A model generated the notes under the pieces. It was not told the origin of the DNA and did not search any database. It worked only from the letters and a program-made list of their open reading frames with translations. This document shows, piece after piece, positions 1 through 9,373 of a stretch of 64,000 bases of DNA. Each line of letters begins with the position of its first letter. Within the stretch, counting starts at the first letter, position 1. The position numbers were made by a program, and so were the translations under genes. Source of the stretch: JACJWR01 sp964547485 (lineage in GTDB: Bacteria; Actinomycetota; Actinomycetes; S36-B12; UBA10799); contig CAZJNU010000003.1 in assembly GCA_964547485.1 (NCBI GenBank), positions 1 through 64,000 on the forward strand. The letters run 5' to 3'.

Positions 1-81
1 CCCGGCCGGATCGGCGGGGCTCGAGTGTGAATTGGCCACGGTTCCAACGTAGTGTTCGCCGCCCCCTGATAGCGTCCAAAC

Positions 82-1266
82 ATGGCCACCACAACTGGCC
101 GCCAGGTCTTCCCGGACCGACTTCGGGGCGTCGCCCTGCTCGGAATCGTCGTCGTCAATGGACCACCGCTGGGGATCTCCGTGGACGGCTTCACTGCCGC
201 CTCCCTCACCGGGATCGCAGACCAGGCGAGCGCATTCCTCGTCATCGCATTGGCCCAGGGCAAGTTCTACCTGCTGTTCTCCTTCCTGTTCGGCTATAGC
301 GCCGCGTTCATCTTGCGCGACGGCAGCGCTGGGAACCGGCAGCGGTTCGCCCGCCGACTGGTTGGCCTGGGCGTGATCGGCCTCATCCACGCGGTGTTCT
401 TCTACATCGGCGACATTCTGATCACCTACGCGGTGCTCGGCGTCGGCCTCCTTGCGCTGTCACGCCGCAGCGATCGTGTCCTCCGCCACTGGGCTGCCCT
501 CGCGTTGGCGATTGGAGTGGCCCTGCCGTTCATCATGCTCGGGCCGATGGCCGAACTTGACCCCAACGCCCTCACCGCGCCCACCGATCCCACCCTCGGC
601 GCCCTGGACACGGCTCTCTCCAGCGGTAGCTTCCTTGACGCCGGGCTGGCGCGCCTGCGGGCCTTGCCAATCTCGCTGGCCGCCCTATTCGTGCAGCAAG
701 GCGCCCTGGCCTTTGGAGCCTTCTGCCTGGGGCTACTCGCGGCACGACACCGACTACTCGCCGACCCGCAGCAGCGGCGCGCCCGCTGGCGGCGAATGGC
801 GTGGACCGGCTTTGCCGTCGGCCTACCGCTACAACTCGTGGGCGCCGCGATGGCAATGTCAGGTCTGGGCTCGTCGACCCCACCCAGCACCGTCGCAGCG
901 CTCGGCACCGTCATCGTGTTCGCAACCGCTCCTATTCTCGCTGCCGGATACCTCGGTCTGCTGGGCTGGGGGTTGGCAGCCCGAACGGGTCTGGTCTCGT
1001 TTGCCGCGATCCCTGGACGGGCCTCGCTGACCGTCTACGTCGGTGAGTCCGTGCTGCTCTCATTGCTCTTCTGCGGGTACGGACTGGGATTCTTCGGCGA
1101 GTGGGGCGCCTTCGCTGTGACCCTGTCCGGGCTGGTGACGTGGCTCCTCCTCACCCTCCTCGCACACGCCTGGCTCAGCCACTTCAGCCAGGGACCACTC
1201 GAGGCTCTGCTGGCCCGATGGACGGGCAAACGGGTGGCCGTCGGCACAGCGACAGCCGTCAGATAA
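82..1266 (+). CDS. DUF418/YeiB-family membrane protein
   Basis: Predicted 394-residue polytopic inner-membrane protein. The N-terminal RLRGVALLGIVVVN motif, the LLFSFLFGYSAAF segment and the following RRLVGLGVIGLIHAVFFYIGDIL stretch (about residues 93-115) are the conserved blocks of the DUF418 (YeiB) family, and the length is normal for it. About nine hydrophobic segments are visible. The family has no firmly established biochemical role; a transport or membrane-anchored acyltransferase-like function has been suggested. ATG at 82 is chosen because the family motif begins within 15 residues of it. Its last 8 bases overlap the 3' end of the convergent dehydrogenase gene. Confidence 0.85.
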   Translation: MATTTGRQVFPDRLRGVALLGIVVVNGPPLGISVDGFTAASLTGIADQASAFLVIALAQGKFYLLFSFLFGYSAAFILRDGSAGNRQRFARRLVGLGVIGLIHAVFFYIGDILITYAVLGVGLLALSRRSDRVLRHWAALALAIGVALPFIMLGPMAELDPNALTAPTDPTLGALDTALSSGSFLDAGLARLRALPISLAALFVQQGALAFGAFCLGLLAARHRLLADPQQRRARWRRMAWTGFAVGLPLQLVGAAMAMSGLGSSTPPSTVAALGTVIVFATAPILAAGYLGLLGWGLAARTGLVSFAAIPGRASLTVYVGESVLLSLLFCGYGLGFFGEWGAFAVTLSGLVTWLLLTLLAHAWLSHFSQGPLEALLARWTGKRVAVGTATAVR

Positions 1267-2239
1267 TGGCCACAAGCTTAGGCAGCTGCGCGCCCTCGGA
1301 CTTCGCCTGCCAGCGGTTGGGGAGATCGGCCAGCGGTACCTCCACGAATGGCGGGCATTCGATCCCACCGACTTCCAGTTCGCGGAGAAGCGCCCCCAAC
1401 TGGCCGCCGAGGTCCTCGCGCTGCTGGTCGGTCCCGAACTCGTACACCGCTCCGAGTGCGACCTCGATCGCAGTCGGACTCAGCGTGAACGGTGGCACGT
1501 TGGACAGGTCCGGTCGCCCGACGGTCGTGATGAGTGTTCCGCCATAGCTCAGCAACGGAGCGGTATCCGCGCCGGAACTGACCAGCTCGGCGACCACGTC
1601 GTAGCCTGACCCGGCCCAGCGCCGCAGCGTCTGGGCCGTGTCGGCCGCGTGGTAGTCGATGGCCTGATGGACCCCCAACCGCGCCAGCCGCCCGAGGTCG
1701 GCTGGCGACGCCACAGCGTCCACTTGGGCCCCGGCCGCGACTGCGAGTTGGCAGACGAAGGTCCCGACCGCGCCGCCGGCGCCAGTGATCAGAACCCGGC
1801 TCCCGGCGCCTATCGCGGAGCGGGTGACCAGCTGCACTGCGGTCAGACCCGGGCAGGGAACCGTCGCCGCTTGAGCGGCCGTCAGGTTCGCCGGCACGGC
1901 GGCGATCATCTTGGCGTCAACGCAGACCTCTGCGGCGAGTCCACCGGGGCGGCGCAAATCGTGGTGGACCGCGACGCGGACACCGACCCACGAGGTCGAA
2001 ACCCCCTCACCCACGGCGTCCACGGTTCCCACCACATCCAAGCCGGGCACGTGCGGCCACTGCCAACGCGCGACCCCCGTGCGAATCAGGACGTTGTCGA
2101 CCGGGTTCAGCCCACATGCGTGGACCGCGATCCGCACCTGACCGGCGACCGGGTCGGGCCGCGCAAGGCGTCCCATCCGAAGCGTCTGTGGCGCGCCCGG
2201 CGCGTCGAGCAGCAGGGCAGTCATTGTGTCGGCCGGCAT
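1259..2239 (-). CDS. Zinc-free medium-chain dehydrogenase (NADPH:quinone oxidoreductase-like)
   Basis: About 326 residues of the medium-chain dehydrogenase/reductase superfamily, quinone-oxidoreductase branch. An N-terminal GroES-like domain (GQVRIAVHACGLNPVDN, HVPGLDVVGTVDAVGEG) precedes a Rossmann domain with GAGGAVGTFVCQLA for NAD(P)H. The catalytic and structural zinc cysteines of alcohol dehydrogenases are absent, as expected for this branch, so it probably reduces quinones or activated alkenes in the cytosol. ATG at 2239 is preferred to longer starts because upstream residues look non-coding; ATG at 2224 is an alternative. It is convergent with the DUF418 gene. Substrate unknown. Confidence 0.85.
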   Translation of the reverse strand: MPADTMTALLLDAPGAPQTLRMGRLARPDPVAGQVRIAVHACGLNPVDNVLIRTGVARWQWPHVPGLDVVGTVDAVGEGVSTSWVGVRVAVHHDLRRPGGLAAEVCVDAKMIAAVPANLTAAQAATVPCPGLTAVQLVTRSAIGAGSRVLITGAGGAVGTFVCQLAVAAGAQVDAVASPADLGRLARLGVHQAIDYHAADTAQTLRRWAGSGYDVVAELVSSGADTAPLLSYGGTLITTVGRPDLSNVPPFTLSPTAIEVALGAVYEFGTDQQREDLGGQLGALLRELEVGGIECPPFVEVPLADLPNRWQAKSEGAQLPKLVAII

Positions 2240-2321
2240 CGCGCCACTGTAGTGGCCGCAGCCCCGCTGTTGGCGCTCGTGATAGCCGCGGTTGCCCCGG
2301 AGGTCCAACCGCGGGAGGAAG

Positions 2322-2606
2322 TTACTGGCCGTTGTTCAGCAACACCGGAATCAGGATGGCCAACAACACCACCAGGCCGGCGAGCACGCCCAGGAGCCCC
2401 AGCACAATCCCGGCGATGGCCAGGCCCTGCCCGGACTGCGTGCCACCGGCACGCTTGATCTCGGAGTTTGCCTTGAAGCCGAGGATGATCGCCACGATCG
2501 ACCCCAGGCCACACAACCAGACCAGCGACAACACCAACGAAGCGATCGCCATTCCGTTGGTGGCGGGGCCTTGCGCCGATGGACGCTGCACTTCAGGTAC
2601 CGACAT
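2322..2606 (-). CDS. DUF4190 small membrane protein
   Basis: 94-residue protein with a hydrophilic N-terminus and two long hydrophobic segments: one around GMAIASLVLSLVWLCGLGSI, the other following GQGLAIAGIVLG. The pattern, the KANSEIKRAGG loop and the length match the DUF4190 family of small two-helix membrane proteins common in actinobacteria. No function is established. The start at 2606 is chosen for the purine-rich ribosome site GGGAAAGG about 7 bases upstream; an upstream in-frame start would add 10 non-conserved residues. Confidence 0.8.
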   Translation of the reverse strand: MSVPEVQRPSAQGPATNGMAIASLVLSLVWLCGLGSIVAIILGFKANSEIKRAGGTQSGQGLAIAGIVLGLLGVLAGLVVLLAILIPVLLNNGQ

Positions 2607-2728
2607 GTTCGTACCTTTCCCTTCGCTACCAGCCAATCGTTCACCATGCGCACTCGCGCCTCTTGCGCCTCATCGTGCGTCCTGCCCTCACCAAGATCCT
2701 TGCACTTTGACGCCCACTCCGCGGGGAA

Positions 2729-3910
2729 TCATGGGGTAAGTGCTCGCTCATCAGATATCCGCCCAACCCCACGTTCTGCGCGTCTGAACGTCACGACGCC
2801 GATGGTGACGATCATCGCGACCACCGCCAGCACGCCACCCAGATAGCCCACCGCACCCACCAGCAGACCTCCGAAGATCGCGCCGATGATCACACCACCG
2901 GCCCAACCGATCGCTGACGCAGCCGACGAGTAGCCCTGGTTCAGGCCGGCGCGGGTGGCCAGATCCGTGACCATTGTCATGGACGTGGTGAAGGCGAAGC
3001 CGGAGCCAGCTGAGTACACCGCGAGCAACGCGGCCAGTACCCAGGGCGAGGTCGCAAAGGCCACCGGGACCAGACACGAGGCCATGATGGCGAGGCCGAT
3101 GAGATACGGCTTGCGCCGTCCGCGGCGATCACTGACCCGCCCGACGATCGGTCCCACGATCATCTCGACCACGGACATCGCCAGAAACATTCCGGCCAGT
3201 AGCCAGGCCGACAGCCCCAGATCATCGAACCGGAGCGGCGCGAGCAGCAGGATCGAGCCGAGCGCGATCGAAGGGCCGATCACAGCGATCATTGCCAGCA
3301 GCCAGGCCCGGACCCCGGACGCTGTGACAGCCCTGGCGGCCTCCCTGGCTGTCTGCCCGTCTGCCTCCGCCGCTGCCGGCACCGTTCGGGCCACCGCAAT
3401 GAGCAACAGCGCCAACACCAACGTGCCGCCAAACACCCACTCTGTACCAACTTCATCGGCAAGCGCGCCCACCGGTGGGCCGACCAACTCACCCGCGACC
3501 GCGGCGGCCAGCAGGGTTCCCATCACCTGACCGCGTTTGGCCACCGGAGTCGACGAGATCGCCCAACTGAGACCGCCCGCCCAGAGCAGCGTGCCGAACG
3601 CACCCAGCAGGAAGCGGCTGACCTCAAGCACCGTGAGCTGGCCGGCGAAACCGAACAGGACACTCGACACTCCGACGCCGAGCAACCCGACGATGACAGC
3701 CTTGCGGGGATTGAATCGCGATGCGAACCAGCCCGCGGGTAGCGCCAGCAAAAGCGACCCGGCGGCATAGGCGGCCACGAGGATCCCGGTCGCGCCGTCG
3801 GTCAACCCGAGTTCGTTTCGGTAGGCGGGCACCAGCGGCGTCAGCACCGCCGAAAAGAAGGACTCCATCAGCAGTACGGCGCAGACGAGCACCAGCAGCC
3901 TCTTCGCCAC
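2729..3910 (-). CDS. MFS transporter
   Basis: 393-residue major facilitator with about 12 hydrophobic segments. Family features are the N-terminal helix with PLVPAYRNELGL, the loop 2-3 region (AGWFASRFNPRKAV) and the mirrored loop between helices 8 and 9 (GPIVGRVSDRRGRRKPYLIG). It most resembles proton-driven drug or sugar efflux carriers; the substrate cannot be read from sequence. Its neighbour on the same strand (3980-5404) is a second, unrelated MFS protein, 69 bases upstream of this start, so the two may be co-transcribed. Confidence 0.85.
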   Translation of the reverse strand: MAKRLLVLVCAVLLMESFFSAVLTPLVPAYRNELGLTDGATGILVAAYAAGSLLLALPAGWFASRFNPRKAVIVGLLGVGVSSVLFGFAGQLTVLEVSRFLLGAFGTLLWAGGLSWAISSTPVAKRGQVMGTLLAAAVAGELVGPPVGALADEVGTEWVFGGTLVLALLLIAVARTVPAAAEADGQTAREAARAVTASGVRAWLLAMIAVIGPSIALGSILLLAPLRFDDLGLSAWLLAGMFLAMSVVEMIVGPIVGRVSDRRGRRKPYLIGLAIMASCLVPVAFATSPWVLAALLAVYSAGSGFAFTTSMTMVTDLATRAGLNQGYSSAASAIGWAGGVIIGAIFGGLLVGAVGYLGGVLAVVAMIVTIGVVTFRRAERGVGRISDERALTP

Positions 3911-3979
3911 ACCCTCAGGCTATTGCAGCGTGCTCAGGCTATTGCAGCGTGCCTGCGCAGGCGGTACCCCCGTTACCGG

Positions 3980-5404
3980 CTATTGGCCGGTTGAGTCCGT
4001 GTCACCAGCGACGGCACTGCGATCACGGCGGTGCGACTCGTCCTGCACTCGATGATGGCCCATCGCCAACGGCTCGAGACTATGCCCGAAGCTGCCGAAT
4101 CCGAACCGTTGACGACCGTTGTGATGGCGAAGAACGCGCTCCGTCGCCGTGGTCTCGCCGCGGTCGGTTTCGGCCGCATCGAGATCGGCGAACCATCCAT
4201 TTCGATAGGCGAAGAACATCAGCCCACCCAGCAGCACACCCTCGACGGCCAGGATCACCCAGATCGACACGACGGTGACGAGCGCGCTGAACGCAAGGGT
4301 GCCGATGAAGCCGACGATGGCTATCGCACCGGCGTAGATGGCCAGAATCGCAGGCTCCCTGGTGTCCGGGGAACCCACCTGCATACAGGCCTGCAGCAGG
4401 GCCGCGGCAAGATTCACGGCAAGTCCGAACGGCACCAGGATCAACATGATCGCGGCCAACTGCAGCACCCCGGACGGCAGGACGCCGGCGATGCCGACGA
4501 ACGTGAGCGCGAGCACCAGCACCAACGAGGCGCGACGCACGATCGATGAATAGGTTGCCCGCTCTTTGCTCATGTTCAGCACCGGCGCCACCAGCAGCGC
4601 GCCAAGCTGAAAGGCGACCAGCAGTAGCGAGAACGTCATCGGGCTGTCCAGCACGAGTTTGGCAACATGTTGGAACACCCGGGTCAGTGGCCAGGCCAGT
4701 AGCTGGAACACCAGGGTGAACAGGATCACCCGCCGCAGCAGCGAAGTCCCCGAGATCTGGGAGATGGTCGCGCGGAGGTTCATTTCGGACGCCCGGTCGG
4801 TTGGTGTGCGCGGATCCGACGCCGGCAGCCCGAGGAACACGAAGATCATCGGCAGGTAGCTCAGTGCGTTGACCAGGAACACCGCAGGAGCACCGAGGGA
4901 ATCCATCATCAGGCCACCACAGATCAGACCGACGATGGTCGCCCCGGCTGTCCAACTCGCCAACGTGGCATCCAGCTTGTCCAGCTCACCCGGCGGTGCC
5001 ACGGAACGCAGGATCAGGTTGTACGCGGGCGTGAAAAGAGCGATCAGCACGCCGAACAGCAGTGCACCGACAAGCAGCAACCAGATTGAGACGTAGCCCA
5101 GCCAGAGCAGGCCCGCGAGCAGCACAAAGACGCCGACCTTGATGGCCAACAGGATTGCGCAGAGCCGACGCGGATCGTGCCGGAGGGGCAACTGCGCGCT
5201 GGTCTTCATCAGCAGCAGAGAGGGCACTGCCCCCGCTGAGAGGACAAGGACGGACACCAGGATCGAGCCGGACACCAGATAGGACAACCAGGCGATACCG
5301 AACATGGCGAGAGCGCTACCGAAAGCACTGATTGCCACGCTGAATTTCACTCGGCGGAGTTGTGCGGTGGAGGTCGCGGACGAAGGTGCGGGGGAAGTAG
5401 CCAT
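3980..5404 (-). CDS. MFS transporter (DHA3-like exporter)
   Basis: About 474-residue major facilitator. Twelve hydrophobic helices are followed by an unusually long charged C-terminal tail of about 70 residues. The layout (FSVAISAFGSALAMFGIAWL at the N-terminus, then LFTPAYNLILRSVAPPGELDKLDATLASWTAG around helices 4-5) is that of the MFS_3/enterobactin-exporter group, which exports small amphipathic compounds. The start at 5404 is preferred to 5431 because the family N-terminus follows directly. It is divergent from the P450 fusion gene with 153 bases between them, so the pair may share a control region and the exporter could handle the P450 substrate or product (inference). Confidence 0.83.
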   Translation of the reverse strand: MATSPAPSSATSTAQLRRVKFSVAISAFGSALAMFGIAWLSYLVSGSILVSVLVLSAGAVPSLLLMKTSAQLPLRHDPRRLCAILLAIKVGVFVLLAGLLWLGYVSIWLLLVGALLFGVLIALFTPAYNLILRSVAPPGELDKLDATLASWTAGATIVGLICGGLMMDSLGAPAVFLVNALSYLPMIFVFLGLPASDPRTPTDRASEMNLRATISQISGTSLLRRVILFTLVFQLLAWPLTRVFQHVAKLVLDSPMTFSLLLVAFQLGALLVAPVLNMSKERATYSSIVRRASLVLVLALTFVGIAGVLPSGVLQLAAIMLILVPFGLAVNLAAALLQACMQVGSPDTREPAILAIYAGAIAIVGFIGTLAFSALVTVVSIWVILAVEGVLLGGLMFFAYRNGWFADLDAAETDRGETTATERVLRHHNGRQRFGFGSFGHSLEPLAMGHHRVQDESHRRDRSAVAGDTDSTGQ

Positions 5405-5557
5405 AACTCTCGACCTCGGTTCCTGGCCCATCCGGCGATGGATCCGTCATCGGCAAGGCATGTCGCATCGGAACCTATACGGTGGACCGATCGTACACAT
5501 CGCGGTCGGGTTGCCGCTTCACAAGGCCTGGAGTCGTCCATCTGCCCCCTACCTGCC
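5405..5557. promoter_or_regulatory. Divergent control region, exporter / P450 fusion
   Basis: 153 bases separating two divergent starts. No Shine-Dalgarno sequence precedes the P450 GTG, so leaderless initiation or a different start is possible. The segment around 5480-5500 has an imperfect dyad centred on CGATCG but the arms match poorly, so I do not call an operator. Confidence 0.4.
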
Positions 5558-8500
5558 GTGGAGCCGACCGTGCCGGACTTGACACCGATTCCCGATATTG
5601 AAGGTTTCTCGCTGGCTGCGGGTCGCCGAGCCATGAAAGGGGATCTCTACAGATTTGCGCTCGACCTCGCGGCGCGGAACAGCCCGATCACGCGCTACAA
5701 CGAGACAAACGTCTTCGTTCTGACGGCGGACCTTGCCGCCGAAGTATGTGATGAGACTCGATTTGAACAGTCGAGGATTGCCGCGCTGGGGCGCACCGAG
5801 AAACATCCGCAGTCGAACCAGACGGCCACCCTGCGGGGATTTCTCGGCGACGGTCTGCAGAGTGCCTTCACCGATGAACCCGCCTGGGGGCGCGGCCATC
5901 GCATCCTGGCCGAGGCCTTCTCCCCGTCGTCGGTGAACCGGCACGTCGACGCCATCACGGACTGCTGTGAGGAACTCAGCTCGCGGCTGGAAAGCGTCGA
6001 CAACGGCAAGGACGTCGAGATTCCTGCGATGGCCGCGGGCCTGTTCTTCGAGATCATGGCTCGCTATGCGTTCTCGCAGAACATGGGCTCCTTCTACTCG
6101 GATGGGCCCTCCGAGATGATCCAGACCGCCAAACGGGTCGTGCACGAGTTGGTGCTGCGGCGGCTGTTGCCGCCGGCGATCATGAAGTTTGATCTCGCCG
6201 GGAACCGTGACATCAATCGCGATATTGCGGCGATGCACGCGTTCGCTGACCAGATCGTCGCCGCCCGACGTGCCCTCGGACCAGGCAACGAGGGCGACGA
6301 CCTGCTCGGTCACATGCTGACCACTCCCGATCCGGAGACCGGTGAATACCTGTCCGATATCAACATCCGCTACCAACTCCTGACCCTGCTGGGCGCCGGT
6401 CAAGAGGGTCCGCACAACATGCTCTCGGTGGCGCTGCACGTGCTGGCTGCTGATCCGCAACTGTTGACCCGAGTGCGGAACCAACTCGATGAGGTGCTGG
6501 GTGCGGATGCGCGCCGGCTGCCGACGATCGAGGATCTACCGAAGCTGACGGTGCTGGCTGGGGTGGTCAACGAAACCCTTCGGATGTATCCGTCGGCGGT
6601 CGGGTTTGCCCGCAGCGCCAGGAAGCCAACGGTTGTCGGTGGCCAGTACGAACTCACACCGGACACCTCTGTCGTGGTGTTCATGGCACAGGTCCATCGC
6701 GACCCCGCGGTGTGGCCGGACCCGGACACCTTCAATGCAGATCGTTGGACTCCGGAGATGGAGGCTGCCCTGCCGGCAGGCGCCTTCAAACCGTTTGGCT
6801 CCGGCCCTCGGGCGTGCATCGGTCGGCTACTGGCGATGACCGAGGTGCAGCTGGCACTCGCGACGATGGTGCACCGGTTCGACCTCACCCCTCCCAGTAG
6901 CGAGCTGGAATTCGGCCTCACGCTGACATTGCAGCCGAAGCCGTACACGCTCCGGTTCACCCCGCGAACAGACCTGCGTCGAGGAGCGGCTGAGACTCCC
7001 CTGTCGCAACCCGTACCAGCGATGGCCGGACCGACCAGCACCCCTGCCCCCGACACGCCCGCACAGGCAGACGCCGACTTGGCAGGCGCCGACTTGGCAG
7101 GCGCCGACTTGGCAGGCGCCGACCTCGCTGGTTCCGAGCTTGCCCCAGGCGCGACGGTCTCGGTCTGGCACGCCTCCGATGGCGGCACGGCGATGGCCCT
7201 GGCCCGTCGGGTCGCCGCCGCCGGCCGCGACCACGGCTTCGACGCCCGAGTTGCCCCCCTCTCCGATGCAGTCGACGCCCTGGACGGTGACCACCCCAAC
7301 ATCATCATCGCGGCCTCCTACAACGGCCAACCCGCAACGACCGGGGCCGCCTTCATGACCTGGCTAGCGGCCCAACCTAGCGGGTCTTTGCAGGGTAAGG
7401 ACTTCGCCGTGTTCGGCTGCGGTGACCACAACTGGACCGACACCTATCAGGCCGTCCCGACCGCGCTTGATGCTCAGTTGGCCGCTGCTGGCGGCAATCG
7501 ACTGCTGGACCGGGGACTAGGCGATACGTCCGCGGATTTCGAGGCGGCCTTCAACCGATGGCTCACCGGTCTGTGGACCCTGTTGGCCCCCGATGGCGGC
7601 GAGCGGACCGACGCCGGTGCAACCCTGGTCGGCGGCGCCGATCCGGATCAGCTCGCCCACGATCTCGATCTTGGCAGCGCGGTCGTGGTCAGTAGCGCGG
7701 AACTGCAGCGCCACTGGGGCGCGGATAGCTCCGAGCACTCCACAGTGCACCTTGAGCTGGCCCTGCCCGCAGGCAGTAGCTATCAACCAGGCGACCACCT
7801 CCTAGTGCTGCCCCAGAACCGCGCCGGTGACGTCCGTGCGGCCGCCGCCCTGTTCGGGATCGAATCGGGGACGCTGATCCGAGTGCACAACCCGACGCAT
7901 CACGACGGTGCAGGATCGGACTTGGGAGACGCCTACTCGCTGCTGCAGCGCCACTACCAACTCTCAGCTCCGGCTGGTCGCGACGGGATACAACTTCTCG
8001 CCCAGTATGTCGACGGCGACGGCCACCGAGAGCGGTTGCTCAATCTGGCAGACGATTCGAATGCGTATCAGGCTGAGATCCTTGACAGGCGGGTATCGCT
8101 GCTCGATCTGGCTGAAACATTCCCCCCAACCGAGACGCTACCCGTGGCCCAGTTGGATCACGCCTTCCCTGCGATCAAGCCGCGGACGTACTCTGTGTCC
8201 AGCGCTCCGACCGGTGAGGGCAGGCAGGCGAGCTTGACAGTCGGCGTATTGCAGGGTCCAGCGCTTTCCGGCCAGGGCAACTTCCACGGGACGTGTTCGA
8301 GCTACCTCGCCTCGCTGCGCGAGGACGATGAGCTATTCGTGAAGGTGAAGCGTCCCGGCCCCGGGTTTGGCCTGCCTGACGATGCCGCCACGCCGGTGGT
8401 GATGATCTGCGCAGGAACCGGGATCGCACCATTCCGCAGCTTTCTGCAGCACCTCGCTGCTCGCCATTCGGCGGGCGACCCGGTGCCCCCGGTAGTACTC

Positions 8501-8845
8501 ATCCGAGGGTGTCGACGCAGCGATCACGATCACATCTATGGCGAGGAAGTTGCCGCCTGGGTCGAGCAGGGGTGGCTTGCGTACTACCCCGCGTATTCCC
8601 ACGAACCGGGCCAGCCGCGTCGGCATGTCGAGGATGTGATGGTCGAGCACGGCGACACACTGAATCCGCTGCTGGACAGCGGCGCCAAGGTCCTCGTTTG
8701 CGGTGACTCGGACACCTTCTACACAGACATCGAGAACACGCTGCTGCAGCTTCGCCAAGCCGCCGGCGTCGACCCTGACGCCGCTCGGCAATGGTTGGAC
8801 CAGCAGAAGTCCAGTGGAAGTTACGTCATCGACATCTGGGCCTAG
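5558..8845 (+). CDS. Self-sufficient cytochrome P450 / NADPH-P450 reductase fusion (CYP102 type)
   Basis: About 1095 residues, the architecture of Bacillus P450 BM3: heme domain (about 1-475), alanine/proline linker, flavodoxin-like FMN domain (about 530-680), then FAD/NADPH reductase. Visible motifs are ExxR (E339-R342), heme loop FKPFGSGPRACIG with thiolate Cys420, FMN segments IIIAASYNGQP and FGCGDHNW, FAD motif RTYSVSS near 876, NADPH motif CAGTGIAPFRSF near 951 and a C-terminus ending DIWA. The family hydroxylates or epoxidises fatty acids and similar substrates with NADPH and O2. Odd: where BM3 has AGHETT, the I-helix reads AGQEGP (280-285), so the conserved threonine is glycine. The linker carries ADLAG repeats. 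GTG 5558 or 5570 are the likely starts; upstream codons are not protein-like. Confidence 0.93.
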   Translation: MEPTVPDLTPIPDIEGFSLAAGRRAMKGDLYRFALDLAARNSPITRYNETNVFVLTADLAAEVCDETRFEQSRIAALGRTEKHPQSNQTATLRGFLGDGLQSAFTDEPAWGRGHRILAEAFSPSSVNRHVDAITDCCEELSSRLESVDNGKDVEIPAMAAGLFFEIMARYAFSQNMGSFYSDGPSEMIQTAKRVVHELVLRRLLPPAIMKFDLAGNRDINRDIAAMHAFADQIVAARRALGPGNEGDDLLGHMLTTPDPETGEYLSDINIRYQLLTLLGAGQEGPHNMLSVALHVLAADPQLLTRVRNQLDEVLGADARRLPTIEDLPKLTVLAGVVNETLRMYPSAVGFARSARKPTVVGGQYELTPDTSVVVFMAQVHRDPAVWPDPDTFNADRWTPEMEAALPAGAFKPFGSGPRACIGRLLAMTEVQLALATMVHRFDLTPPSSELEFGLTLTLQPKPYTLRFTPRTDLRRGAAETPLSQPVPAMAGPTSTPAPDTPAQADADLAGADLAGADLAGADLAGSELAPGATVSVWHASDGGTAMALARRVAAAGRDHGFDARVAPLSDAVDALDGDHPNIIIAASYNGQPATTGAAFMTWLAAQPSGSLQGKDFAVFGCGDHNWTDTYQAVPTALDAQLAAAGGNRLLDRGLGDTSADFEAAFNRWLTGLWTLLAPDGGERTDAGATLVGGADPDQLAHDLDLGSAVVVSSAELQRHWGADSSEHSTVHLELALPAGSSYQPGDHLLVLPQNRAGDVRAAAALFGIESGTLIRVHNPTHHDGAGSDLGDAYSLLQRHYQLSAPAGRDGIQLLAQYVDGDGHRERLLNLADDSNAYQAEILDRRVSLLDLAETFPPTETLPVAQLDHAFPAIKPRTYSVSSAPTGEGRQASLTVGVLQGPALSGQGNFHGTCSSYLASLREDDELFVKVKRPGPGFGLPDDAATPVVMICAGTGIAPFRSFLQHLAARHSAGDPVPPVVLIRGCRRSDHDHIYGEEVAAWVEQGWLAYYPAYSHEPGQPRRHVEDVMVEHGDTLNPLLDSGAKVLVCGDSDTFYTDIENTLLQLRQAAGVDPDAARQWLDQQKSSGSYVIDIWA
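7073..7132 (+). repeat. 15-bp tandem repeat in P450 linker
   Basis: Three identical copies of GCCGACTTGGCAGGC plus a fourth degenerate copy, in frame, encode four ADLAG units at about residues 506-525. The unit fits the pentapeptide-repeat consensus A(D/N)LxG. Identical codons suggest recent slippage expansion of the interdomain linker. Confidence 0.9.
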
Positions 8846-8929
8846 TCGCGACTGCGTCGGAGGGCGCGTTGCCGCGGAGCGAAACTCGATTGACTGATGT
8901 CGGAGTGCCGGCGAACAGTGGGCGAAGCC

Positions 8930-9373
8930 TCAGAACTCAACGATGGTCACGTTGATGAGGCCTTCTTCGCTCAGCCACTTCCAGTAGGAATCACGGGAAA
9001 CGGCGCGGCAGCCGAGCCGTTGGCTGATGGCCAGCACGAGCGAGTCGGCCAACGACAGCGTCTCCGCCTTGTTTCCGACTGCCATCCGTCGTGGATTCCG
9101 CTGAGACATCTCATACAGGCTGGCTGCGACGATCAAGTCCTGTCTCTGGGCGACCTCCACCTCAAGCCCCTGCGTCTCCAGCGATGTGGCCAGGTGTTCT
9201 GGACTGCTCGCGTTGCCCTTGCTGCGGGCTCGGTAGATGACTTCAGTCAGCACTGGTCCAGGCATCAACAGTCGGAACTTCCCGGATGAAAGAATCGTGT
9301 CGACGGCCTGCCACCCTCGTTCTTGTAGCACCCAGGTCAACACCACCGAGGAGTCCAGCGCAAGTGCCTCCAT
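8930..9373 (-). CDS. PIN-domain toxin (VapC-like)
   Basis: 147-residue PIN-fold protein. The first acidic residue lies in LALDSSVVLTWVL at the N-terminus and the late one in LSLADSLVLAISQRLGC, the usual PIN layout; such toxins are Mg-dependent ribonucleases that cut tRNA or rRNA. Its ATG at 9373 overlaps the stop of the AbrB-type antitoxin gene (TAATG), giving translational coupling. It ends 84 bases from the convergent P450 fusion. No sign of damage. The specific RNA target cannot be predicted. Confidence 0.8.
   Translation of the reverse strand: MEALALDSSVVLTWVLQERGWQAVDTILSSGKFRLLMPGPVLTEVIYRARSKGNASSPEHLATSLETQGLEVEVAQRQDLIVAASLYEMSQRNPRRMAVGNKAETLSLADSLVLAISQRLGCRAVSRDSYWKWLSEEGLINVTIVEF

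Noticed and set aside
5475..5505. Imperfect dyad around CGATCG in the P450/exporter intergenic region
   Set aside because: Arms pair over only a few bases; not enough to call an operator.
5549..6484. Long minus-strand frame opposite the P450 heme domain
   Set aside because: It mirrors the high-GC coding strand of the P450 gene and has no family motifs or ribosome site.
7073..7132. 15-bp repeats considered as a CRISPR or iteron array
   Set aside because: In frame inside the P450 fusion, no spacers, encodes ADLAG repeats.
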